This document shows, piece after piece, positions 52,611 to 63,022 of a stretch of 64,000 bases of DNA (positions are counted from its first letter, which is position 1; every line of letters begins with the position of its first letter). Origin of the DNA: Elymus sibiricus (lineage: Eukaryota; Streptophyta; Magnoliopsida; Poales; Poaceae); the NCBI GenBank assembly GCA_039707655.1, contig CM077665.1, forward strand, positions 314,340,486-314,404,485, written 5' to 3'. Below the pieces are notes generated by a model, which saw only the letters and a program-made list of their open reading frames with translations, did not search any database and was not told where the DNA came from. Position numbers and translations under genes: made by a program.

Positions 52611-52860
52611 GGGGAATCAATTCGCCATGACTTTGTCGTCGCCGCTTGCAGCCTCGATGCTCAGCGCGTAGAGCTGAAGGAACTCCACGGGGCCGGGGGT
52701 GCCATCGTAGCGTGGAGGCAGGTCCGGCTTGAACTTGCCGGGCTAGTTGACACGGCGCAGCTCCGGGGAGAAAGCATGGCAGGCTGCTCCGCTCACAGGT
52801 GCCGCGTGTACGAGGGGAGCTGGGTCTTGACGCCCGTGCGCCGCGGCCTCCGGCGGCGCA
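52611..52860 (-). pseudogene. G5 gag, middle part up to G6
   Basis: Same frame as the ORF downstream. It contains KFKPDLPPRYDGTPGPVEFL and LYALSIEAASGDDKVMAN, typical of the start of Retrotrans_gag in this lineage. Stops at about 52746 (TAG) and 52616 (TGA in place of the expected Trp). Confidence 0.8.
52856..52860. repeat. G6 target-site duplication, left copy
   Basis: gcgca, repeated at 60968-60972. Removing G6 with one copy restores the G5 gag frame. Confidence 0.93.
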
Positions 52861-54489
52861 TGATACGTCTCCAACGTATCGATAATTTATGAAGTATTCA
52901 TGCCATATTCACTTATGTTTACAATACTTTTATATGGTTTTGATGCACTTTATATGATTTATTTAGAACTAACCCAGACTGACGCTGTTTTCAGCAGAAT
53001 TACCGTGGTGTTGTTTTTCTGCCGAAAATGAAAGTTCTCGGAATCGCCTAAAACTTTTTGGTGATTTTTTCTGGACCAAATAAGCAATATTGGAGTGAAG
53101 AACCACCTGAGAGGAGCCACGAGGTCGGCACAACCCACGAGGGCGCGCCAGAGGGCTCAGGCGTGCCCTAGTGTATCGTGCCCTCCTCATGGCCCATCTT
53201 GGCGTGAAACCGACGCCCAAAAATCCTGTAAATATAGAAACCATCAAAAATAACCCTAGACTCTCCGCTCCGCCGCCGCATCTCTCTGTATCGACGAAAA
53301 ACCAATCTAGAGGCATTCCAGTACCCTGCCGGAGAGGGTAGATCATCTCCGGTGGCCATCTTCATCATCCCGGCGGAGGCCATGACGAGGAGGGAGTAGT
53401 CCACCTTCGGGGCTGAGGGTATGTACCAGTAGCTATGTATTCAATATCTCCCTCTCGTGTTCTTGAGATGTCACGATCTTGATGTATCACGGGCTTTGTT
53501 AATATAGTCGGATCACATGATGGTATTCCCTTGCTATCATGCTGTGATGAATTGAATCTTTCCCTTTGAGATATCGTTATGTTGGATTGAATATTGGATT
53601 TGAGAACACTTGATATATGTCTTGCATGTGGATACCCGTGGTGACAATGGGGTGTTCTATTGATTCACTTGATATATGTTTGGGTACTCAACTTGCGGAT
53701 TCCCGCGGTGACATTGGGGTAATCTATGCATAGGGGTTGATACACGTTCTTGTCCTACTTTCTCCGATAGAAATCTTGGGGTACTCTTTGAGGTTCTTTG
53801 TGTTGGATTGAGTATTATGAATCTGAAATTGTTTGATGCGTATCGTATAATTAACTCATGGATACTTGTGGTGACATTGGAGTATCTAGGTGACATTAGA
53901 GTTGGTTGATGTGTATCATATGGTGTTATTCTAGTACGAACTCTTGAATAGATCTATCAGAAAGGATAACTTTAAGGTGGTTTCGTACACTACAATCAAT
54001 TTCTTCTTATGTTCTCCGCTAGATAAGAACTTTGGAGTGATTCTACGTTGCACGTTGAGGGATGGTTATGTGATCCAACTATATTAGCATTGTTGAGAGA
54101 TTGCACTAGCGAAAGTACGGGCCCTAGGCCTTGTTTTCAAGCATTGCAATACCGTTTGTGCTCACTTTTGTTACTTGCTACCTTGCTGTTTTTATATTTT
54201 CAGATTACAAAAACCTATATCTACCATCCATATTGCACTTGTATCACCATCTCTTCGCCGAACTAGTGCACCTATACAATTTGCCATTGTATTGGGTGTG
54301 TTGGGGACACACGAGATTTCTTGTATTTGATTGCAGGGTTGTTTGAGAGAGACCATCTTCATCCTACACCTCCCACGGATTGATAAACCTTAGGTCATCC
54401 ACTTGAGGGAAAATTGCTACTGTCCTACAAAACTCTTTGCTTGGAGGTCCAACAAAGTCTACAAGAATAAAGTTGCGTAGTAGACATCA
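52861..54489 (+). repeat. G6 5' LTR (1629 bp)
   Basis: tgatacgtctcc to gtagacatca. Around 53630-53880 it holds three degenerate copies of a ggatacccgtggtgacattgg-type phrase, also present in the 3' LTR. Confidence 0.93.
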
Positions 54490-54499
54490 AGCTCTTTTC

Positions 54500-54517
54500 T
54501 GGCGCCGTTGCCGGGGA
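54500..54517 (+). other. G6 primer binding site (tRNA-Asp type)
   Basis: tggcgccgttgccgggga, 10 bases after the LTR. Confidence 0.92.
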
Positions 54518-54614
54518 GGTGAGTGCTTGAAGGTATATCTTTAGATCTTGCAATTAAATCTTTTATTTTCTTGTTTTTCAATAGTTTGGTTTTACAAAAG
54601 AAAACTACAAAAAA

Positions 54615-56138
54615 ATGGAGTTTAGGTTGCATCATTTGTTTCGTCTCTATAATGTCTTTCGTGAAAATAAGGATTCAGAAAATTGTGCTCAATTGGTAGA
54701 GGAAGAAATTATGAAAATATGCAATGAGAATTTCTTGAATGATTAGCATGATAGCAATATTGTTAGCATGAGTTTTCTTAATATCCAAAATACTAATGAT
54801 GATTGCACTAGTCATGATAAAAATATTTCTTATAAGCATGTCAATTTTTGTGGAGTGCATAAAGTTTGTGAGGACGTGCCTTATAGGGATGATAGATTTT
54901 GCAAGAAGCATAAACATGATAGAACCAATTTTTTTCTCAAAGTGATAGTTGAATTTGCTACACAATTATGTTCTCTTTGTCCTATTACTTGTGAACTTTG
55001 CAATAAAGTTGGTCATCTTAATTTCCAATGCAAACTTTTTCATGATCAAATCATGGCCAAATATTGTAATAACTTGATCACCCTTGAACTTTATGATGAA
55101 CTTTCTCTATTTTTGGGGAGTGAAGAATTGACACATAAAAATAGTTGGTTTGAAGTATTCATTCTCACGGACGACATTGAAACTAATCTAAAAAATATCT
55201 ATATGGTTTGCATGGTAAATTGCAACGAGAATGCTTATATTGCCAACTATAGAAAGATGGGAAAACCAATATAATATAAAAGGAATACTAATGAAAGGGT
55301 AAAGGTTTCCACTTTCCCTCCTATTGTCTCTCATGATGTAATAGGTTACAAGGAGGAGCTCCCTATTCAACCAATCTCGTCAATAAGAAGCTCGAAAAAA
55401 TTAATTAAACCCACACATGATGTTGTGAAGAAGAAGGAAAGAAGAAAGAGTAAAGGTAAAAAGGCATCTCTCCCAAATGATGTTGCTCCTATTATTATTG
55501 TGCCTCACGAGGATGAATCGAAAATAATTTTGGAAGATGATATACTTGATGATGAATTTGTTATGCCTATTGCTTGTTGTGATGACTATGATGAGAACGA
55601 AGTTGCTACTTATGATGATTATTGTGATGATACTTATGTTATAAAAAGTAGTGATAATTATTGTCATAATTTTGAATATCCTTTTACTGAACATTACTCT
55701 TTTAATGTGGAAACAATTTATAGTATTCGAGTTTCATTTGATGCTCCCACTATTATGAATGAGAAGAAATTTGCTTATGTGGAGAGTAATGAAAATTCTA
55801 TGCTTGTGCATCATGAAAATAATGATTTATGTGGTAGTTATATTGTTGAATTCCTTCATGATGCTACTGAAATTTATTATGAGGGAGGAACATATGCTTG
55901 TAGGAATTGCAATAATATCAAGTTTCCTCGCTATGTGTTCAAAGCTTTGAAGTTATGCTTGTTTTGCCTTCCTATGCTAGTGGATTCTTGCTCCCATAAA
56001 TTGTTTGCTCACAAAATCCCTATGCATAGGAAGTGGGTTAGACTTAAAGGTGCTTGTCATGAGATTCATGATGCTCTCTTTTATGTTTCAATTCTTTACT
56101 TTTACGTGAGCATCATTGAAATCATCATGCCTAGCTAA
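54615..56138 (+). pseudogene. G6 gag-like ORF with zinc knuckle, two stops
   Basis: A single frame of 508 codons from an ATG (MEFRLHHLFRLYN), interrupted by TAG at 54744 and TAA at 55272. A CCHC knuckle (CELCNKVGHLNFQC) lies near 54990-55035. Further on are a Lys-rich stretch, a long acidic Asp/Tyr-rich region and a second Cys-rich patch (TYACRNCNNIKFP, LCLFCLPMLVD), ending IIEIIMPS. The knuckle suggests nucleic-acid binding. I recognise no standard gag fold and cannot name a function. AT-rich codon use differs sharply from the GC-rich G5 gag it interrupts. Confidence 0.7.
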
Positions 56139-56759
56139 AAATGCATTAAAGAAAATCGCTTGTTGGGAGACAACCCAACACTTTTACGTTCTGTTTTTGA
56201 ATGTTCACATGAATAAGCTACTGTATTAATCATGTTTTGTGTCTTTTATTTCAATAAAGTGCCAAGTAAAGCCTTTGGGATGACTCACAAGATGAGTAGA
56301 ATTGATGCTGAACCAAAACATAAACTTTTGACTCCAGTACAGGAATTTTCATTTTTTACTGGAGCATGATAATGATCTGAAATTTTTACATAGTGTTGAT
56401 ATACCAAATCTTCAGGTTTTCCTATTTTTTCAGAATGTTTAGAGACAGGGAAGTATGGTTACACTACAGATCTTCACAGACTGTTCTGTTTTTGACAGAT
56501 TCTGTTTTGCATGTATAGTTTGCTTGTTTTAGTGTTTCCATAGCTTATATTTAGTGGTATAAATTATGGGAATGGTAGAATACAGTAGGTATCATGTGAG
56601 AACAATTATGAATCTTGTCTTGACAGTAACTAAGTGAATGATCTATCTTTATTATACTAACCCATCTCACGAAGTTCCGTTAAGTTTTGTGTGATTGAAG
56701 TTTTCAAGTTTTGGGTGAGACACCGATATGAGGAGAATAAGGAGTGACAAGAACCTAAG

Positions 56760-56843
56760 CTTGGGGATGCCCAAGGCACCCCAAGGTAATATCCAAGGAA
56801 TACTCAAGCGCCTAAGCTTGGGGATGGCCCGGAAGGCATCCCC
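56760..56843 (+). other. Stem-loop pair, G6 3' UTR copy 1
   Basis: 56760-56785 folds as cttgggg(A)tgcc with ggcaccccaag. 56820-56843 folds as ggggatg(G)cc with ggcatcccc. Confidence 0.75.
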
Positions 56844-57483
56844 TCTTTCGTCTTCAACATTATCGGTATATCTTACTTAGAGCTATATTTTAATTCGTCA
56901 CATAATATGTGCTTTGCTTGGATGGTCATTATATTTTGTTGTTTTATGTTAGGTGTTATTTATAATCTTGTTTTTCAATAAAAATTCCAAGAATTGTCTT
57001 AGGATGCTTGCATTGCATGTTTTGATGTGCGCTGTGTAAAAACAGAAACTTTTGCTATAGTGTTGGAATTTTCATATTTTACTAGAACGTGGAAAGTTTA
57101 TGAAATTTTTACACAGTGTTGTCATATAAATTCTTTAGCATGTCCTAAATTTTCATAATTGTTTGAGTTACATAAGTACACTGGTTTAATAGATTGCTAC
57201 AGACTGTTCTGTTTGGACAGATTGCTGTCATAGTTTTGTTATCTACTTATTCTATAGTTTCCATAGCCTATATTGGTAGATATAAATTGTGGAAACGATA
57301 GTAAACAGTAGATGATGTTTGAAATTATTATGCAACTTGTATTGGCAGTACATAAAGAGTTGATTTATTATTATGTGTACTAACCGATCTCACGAGTTCT
57401 TGTTGAGTTTTGTGTGGATGAAGTTTTTGAGACTTAGGTGAAACCGGGTTATGAGAGGATTGAACGAGATACAAAAGCTCAAG

Positions 57484-57560
57484 CTTGGGGATGCCCAAGG
57501 CACCCCAAGTAAATATTTCAATAAGTCTCAAGCATCTAAGCTTGGGTATGCTACACATCC
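57484..57560 (+). other. Stem-loop pair, G6 3' UTR copy 2
   Basis: 57484-57509 is identical in stem to copy 1. The second hairpin is changed to tggg(T)atg with catccca, so pairing is kept although the sequence differs. Confidence 0.65.
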
Positions 57561-59340
57561 CACCTCTCTTCATCAACTATCGGTTAGCCTATGTTGAGCC
57601 GAAATTTTTATTCGTTCACATGACATGTGCTATTCTTGGAGTGCTATTTTAATTTAGTTTGCTGTTTGAATAAAATACCCAGATCTGAAAATCTTTATTG
57701 AGAGAGAGTCCTCACATAGCTAATTAATTGTTTGACTACTCATTGATCTTCACTTATATCTTTTGAGAGTAGTTTGATGTTTACTCTTGAGCTTCACTTA
57801 TACCCTATGAGTAAATTGTGAATGAATTGAATATCATAAATCTGAAATTATTATTGTGCTTTATGCTTAGTAGTAGTTTCACATATGGTTTAGAAAGTAA
57901 AATCTATTGAAGTTTGACAATCACAATATTGGTCATACAAGCAATTCGTGAATGATTAGTATAAGGAAGAGAACTTTCACATACAAATATATTATCTTGT
58001 ACATCTTCTATGATTGTGAATACCCATTAATTATTTTCAAACTTGAGCAAATTAGTTGAAGTTGGACATGGAAGACAACGTAATGAGTTATGGTTGTGTA
58101 TATTTGCATAGAAGTTATATTGTTATGGATCCTCCAACATGTGGTGTTTGCTTAGGATCTTTTGCTATCAAAAAATTCGTACTAAGTAGAGATACTACTT
58201 GTGCATCCAAAAACCCTTAAACCCAGTTTCTTGCGATGAGAGTCCACTATATCTAGCTATATGCGGTATTACCCTGCCGTTCCAAGTAAATTTGCATGTG
58301 CCACCTCTAAAATTTCAAATGAGCATCTGTTTTGTGTGCCTGGACCGCTCATGAAGCGACAGGGGGCGGTCAGTATCTTCCATGTTAAGCCGGTTATTCT
58401 CATGATGAGTGTTTATTCACTCGTCCTTGCATGAGAGGGGCGATAATAGGGATTCCCAGTCCCGAAATCAAAAAAAATATATGCAAATAATTAAACAAAA
58501 CTCCCCCAGGAATGTTGTTGGTATGGACGGTACCCGTGGATTCGGCTAGCCGTGGAGTGTGTTTGTTGGTGGAGGGGGAGTAAACCTTTACTTTTACCGT
58601 TTGGGAACCGCCCCTAATGTATTTAACATGGAAGATATTGATAACTCTTGGTCGTAACGTTGACAGGAAGGGTGCACCTCCCAAAATTATATTTATCTGT
58701 GATTTAAGCTTTGAGCTCTGGCACCTCTGCAATTCCCTGCTTCCCTCTGCGAAGGGACAATCTTTTTACTTTCATGTTATTTACTATGCATGTTGAGTCA
58801 ACTTCTTATTCCAACCTCAGTCTATTAGTTGGCAAGCATCATGTGGTGGGGAAAGATCCAAACACACATATCTAGTCAAATATATTTGATCCTGACTTAT
58901 TATTGTTGACAATTATCTCTATGATAAATGAGTTGGGAGGCGAAACATTAAGCCCCTATCTTTCTATGTGTTCGATGGATATTGTTTGTTCTAAGAATAT
59001 GCTTTGAGTACTAGCAATCATAGAAGACTATATGATGATTGAGTATGTGGAGCTCTTACTTAGACTTTGTTGAGAATAAGTTGAATTGCAATTGTTTGGT
59101 GACTAAGAACATAGGTTGTTAAGTTTCAAGAGAATTCATTGTTTGAACCATATCATGTGAATTGGTTTCTACTCTATCATGATGATTTTTATGAGAAAAA
59201 GTTGCTGGTTATGATGCTAGAAAATTGACTGAAATTATCAATGATCAAACTTATATATTATGCTAGCATTCACACTTCATAAATTTGTTCTTTTATCATT
59301 TACCTTCTCGAGGACGAGTAGGAATTAAGCTTGGGGATGC

Positions 59341-60967
59341 TGATATGTCTCCAACATATCGATAATTTCTGAAGTATTCATGCCATATTCACCTATGTTT
59401 ACAATACTTTTATATGGTTTTGATGCACTTTATATGATTTATTTAGAACTAACCCGGACTGACGCTGTTTTCAGCAGAATTACCGTGGTGTTGTTTTTGT
59501 GCAGAAAATGGAAGTTCTCGGAATCGCCCGAAACTTTTTGGTGATTTTTTCTAGACCAAATAAGCAATATTGGAGCGAAGAACCACCGGAGAGGAGCCAC
59601 GAGGTGGGCACAACCCACCAGGGCGCGCCAGAGGGCCCAGGCGCGCCCTGGTGTATCGTGCCCTCCTCGTGGCCCATCTTGGTGTGAAACCGACGCCCAA
59701 AAATTCTATAAATATAGAAACCATCAGAAATAACCCTAGACTCTCCGCTCCGCCGCCGCAACTCTCTGTATCGATGAAAAAACAATCTGGAGGCTACCAG
59801 TACCCTGCCAGAGAGGGTAGATCATCTCCGGTGGCCATCTTCATCATCCCGGCGGAGGCCATGACGAGGAGGGGGTAGTCCACCTTCGGGGCTGAGGGTA
59901 TGTACCAGTAGCTATGTGTTCAATCTCTCTCTCTCGTGTTCTTGAGATGTCACGATCTTGATGTATCACGGGCTTTGTTAATATAGTCGGGTCACATGAT
60001 GTTATTCCCTTGCTATCATGTTGTGATGAATTGAATCTTTCCCTTTGAGATATCGTTATGTTGGATTGAATATTGGATTTGAGAACACTTGATATATGTC
60101 TTGCATGTGGATACCCATGGTGACAATGGGGTGTTCTATTGATTCACTTGATTTATGTTGGGTACTCAACTTGCGGATTCCCGCGGTGACATTGGGGTAA
60201 TCTATGCATAGGGGTTGATACACGTTCTTGTCCTACTTTCTCCGATAGAAATCTTGGGGTACTCTTTGAAGTTCTTTGTGATGGATTGAGTATTATGAAT
60301 CTGAAATTGTTTGATTCGTATCGTATAATTAACTCATGGATACTTGTGGTGACATTGGAGTATCTAGGTGACATTAGAGTTTGTTGATGCGTATCATATG
60401 GTGTTATTCTAGTACGAACTCTTGAATAGATCTATCGGAAAGGATAACTTTAAGGTGGTTTCGTACCCTACAATCAATTTCTTCTTATGTTCTCCGCTAG
60501 ATAAGAACTTTGGAGTGATTCTTCGTTGCACGTTGAGGGATGGTTATGTGATCCAATTATATTAGCATTGTTGAGAGATTGCACTAGCGAAAGTACGGAC
60601 CCTAGGCCTTGTTTTCAAGCATTGCAATACCGTTTGTGCTCACTTTTGTTACTTGCTACCTTGCTGTTTTTATATTTTCAGATTACAAAAACCTATATCT
60701 ACCATCCATATTGCACTTGTATCACCATCTCTTCGCCGAACTTGTGCACCTATACAATTTGCCATTGTATTAGGTGTGTTGGGGACACAAGAGATTTCTT
60801 GTATTTGATTGCAGGGTTGTTTGAGAGAGACCATCTTCATCCTACACCTCCCACCGATTGATAAACCTTATTTCATCCACTTGAGGGAAAATTGCTACTG
60901 TCCTACAAAACTCTGCGCTTGGAGGCCAAACAAAGTCTACAAGAATAAAGTTGCGTAGTAGACATCA
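59341..60967 (+). repeat. G6 3' LTR (1627 bp)
   Basis: tgatatgtctcc to gtagacatca; roughly 3% different from the 5' LTR. Confidence 0.93.
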
Positions 60968-60972
60968 GCGCA

Positions 60973-61508
60973 CGGTCCTGATGACGGCGCGGGGGTGCGG
61001 GGAGCACATGCACATCACCTCGCGGCCTTGGCACCACCTGGCAACTTGCTTCATCCCTTGCCTGCACCGACGCTTCGTGCGGCTGGTTGCGCGGACGCGT
61101 TTCGCGCCTGGGCTCGGGGTCGACGCCGTGCAGAGAAGGAGGGGGAGGTGCGCCGTGAGCCACGTCGCCCGCCTCGGAGAGCGGAGGACGGAGCGAGTGG
61201 GTGGGTGGCGGGACCTCGCCGGTGACGCTGACTAGCTCGGCGATGCGAGCAAGCCAGTCATCGTAGCGATCATGGGCGGGGCGGTAACGCAGCAGCTCGC
61301 GCGCCATGAACAGTGCAGCCTGCGCGTTCGCCGGCCTGTAGCGAGCGTGAGAGGACGATGCCGAGGCGGGGACGAGGGACGGAGTAGCAGTGCGGCCATC
61401 GCGCCACATGGTGGGTGGCTGTAACGAGTCCTGCTGCTCTTGAACGGCTGGTCCAGTGGCTGCGTTGGTTGTGGGAGAAGCGGAGTGGCGCGGGGCACCG
61501 CGACCCAC
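60973..61508 (-). pseudogene. G5 gag, N-terminal part
   Basis: Minus strand from about 61508. It carries ARYRPANAQAALFMARELLR and DDWLARIAELV, the N-terminal helical segment seen in gag of this lineage (compare G3: ARAQLLLNFPPVADRMDEWR), then a Pro/Arg-rich part. The frame joins that of 52860 when G6 is removed. The true ATG is uncertain. Confidence 0.75.
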
Positions 61509-61621
61509 GGGCGCCGTCTAGGCGACGTGGGCGGCTCGGCGCTCGACGCGGACTCGGTGGGCCTCGGCCATGGGAGCGACGAAGCGGAGACGAAGCAGAA
61601 CCAGAAGGGAGACCTCGACAC

Positions 61622-61640
61622 GCCCCTACCTGGCGCACCA
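61622..61640 (-). other. G5 primer binding site
   Basis: tggtgcgccaggtaggggc on the minus strand, two bases from the LTR end. Confidence 0.8.
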
Positions 61641-61642
61641 AA

Positions 61643-62517
61643 TGTCGGAATTGGGGCTCCGTAGACCCAAGAAGGTTCGAACACTGGGGCGTGTGCGAAG
61701 ATCCCAACCAGCTCAAGCCTCAAGCCTGCCGCTCCATAGCTAGGCCCTGCCGAAGATGCACGAGAGCGCAAGAAGATGAACACAGAGGTTTACCCAGGTT
61801 CGGGCCACCTTACGGTGTAAAACCCTACTCCTGCTTTGGGAGGATTGGCCTCACGAGGAGGTTCGGTGATGAACGGGTACAGTGGTGAGCGACCTCGCGA
61901 GGGCACTCGGGTGAGAAATGGATCTGGGGGGCCCTCCTACGGTGGTGGCTAGTCCCTATTTATAGCGGCCTGGGTCCTCTTCCCTTATCGCACTAGTGGG
62001 AAGGGATCCCAGAACGGCCAAATTTGAAAGGGCACAAGAGGTACATCTTATCCTGACTAAAGGTGGTCTTCGCCTGCAAAGCTCCTGGCCGTGACACAGA
62101 GGTGGGCTCGCCGATGACATCCGTCCTGCCGAGCTCGTGGTCTTGGTCTTGTTGCTCCAAACAGAAACCTTTGGCGGATCCCTTGGGAACCCGCATACGT
62201 CCTTGCCTCCTTAGCACGAAAGAGGAAACTATCCCCTCTGCGCCCGCTGGCGCCCGCCTGGCCTTGGTCATCATAGCTCACGTCATCGTAGACTCCTGAG
62301 GCCGGGTGCCTGCATAGGAATCTCCGCTCCTCGGGAGGCAGCCTGAGGAGACCGCTCCTCTGGAGGTCTTGGCGTCATTCGCCTCGCGAGGCCGGGCCCC
62401 TCGCGAGGGTCTTGTCTTGTGGGGCTAGTCGCCAGGCCGTACAGGGCCGTCGATGTGGGCCACACGCAGGGCCGCAGGCAGGCATGTCTGGGTACCCCCG
62501 ATCCCAGAACGCCGACA
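61643..62517 (-). repeat. G5 5' LTR (875 bp)
   Basis: Minus start tgtcggcgttctggg at 62517, end ccccaattccgaca at 61643. TATA box at 61964-61957. Confidence 0.88.
61957..61964 (-). promoter_or_regulatory. TATA box of G5 5' LTR
   Basis: tataaata on the minus strand (gctataaataggg), about 320 bp from the LTR end. Confidence 0.7.
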
Positions 62518-63022
62518 TCTAGCTACTATTTTTCTTGTTCAAGAATTTGACATTATCATACAAGAAGCTAGAAATATATTTGATCATTATAGGATTAATT
62601 ATGAGTGTCCACCAATAGAAGGAATCCTTTATGAGTTAGAAGTTATGAGGAAATTGAAGTCTACGGATTATATTGCTTATCATGAAAATCTTAGAAAGAA
62701 GGTTCCACCAAATAAACTAGATGATAAAATTTCTAAACACAATGATCAATTTTCTATACCAAAACTTGGAATGGGTTATGAACTTGAGAGATCATTGAGG
62801 AAATATCTTTATCAAAACTTATACAATGAGCAGATAGCCATCACCTATGAGAAACCAAAGGAGGGACCACCTATTCCTTCCGAAATAGACCTCTCGGACC
62901 CTTGTGTTGTGAAGTTTAGTCCCTTCAATTATTTTTGTTTAACTATTAGGAAGCTTGCTGCTGAAAGAAGGGAATATGATTTTAGCATGACAGATCGTCT
63001 TCATGATTACTACAACACTTGA
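62518..63022 (+). pseudogene. G7 ORF, C-terminal part
   Basis: About 167 codons in frame, without stops, from LATIFLVQEFDIIIQEARNI to LHDYYNT. I see it as a C-terminal fragment of an element-encoded protein of unknown role, with no motif I can name (SIPKLGMGYELERSL and PSEIDLSDPCVVKFSPFN are notable). Its start lies beyond G5. It differs entirely from the G2 ORF although both end in NT-stop and run into the same UTR. Confidence 0.6.

Larger units (their letters stand above)
56139..59340 (+). other. G6 3' UTR with tandem duplication, hairpins and polypurine tract
   Basis: No ORF of note. A diverged tandem duplication (about 56265-56890 and 56990-57600, period about 725 bp) carries two copies of the cttggggatgcc stem-loop pair. 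A stem-loop after the stop codon lies at 56162-56179. An 18-bp inverted repeat (58371-58388 with 58623-58640, one mismatch) encloses about 235 bp. The end aattaagcttggggatgc (59323-59340) is the purine-rich primer site before the LTR. Confidence 0.8.
52861..60967 (+). mobile_element. G6: complete non-autonomous Athila-type Gypsy element
   Basis: 8107 bp with LTRs of 1629 and 1627 bp (about 3% different, at least 30 changes in the first 480 bp), perfect target duplications, tRNA-Asp-type primer site and polypurine tract. The only ORF is a gag-like protein; there is no protease, RT or integrase. The 3' UTR is very long, about 3.2 kb. Confidence 0.92.
50875..62517 (-). mobile_element. G5: 3'-truncated Tat-type Gypsy element, split by G6
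   Basis: Minus strand: 5' LTR 62517-61643, primer site, gag start 61508-60973, G6 insertion, then gag-protease 52860-51009 and the first part of the RT linker to about 50875. RT proper, integrase and the 3' LTR are absent. 62518-62522 (tctag) is the likely target duplication on the G7 side. Confidence 0.85.

Noticed and set aside
51627..52671. Plus-strand frames over the G5 gag
   Set aside because: GC-rich shadows of the minus-strand gag-protease frame, which carries all recognisable motifs.
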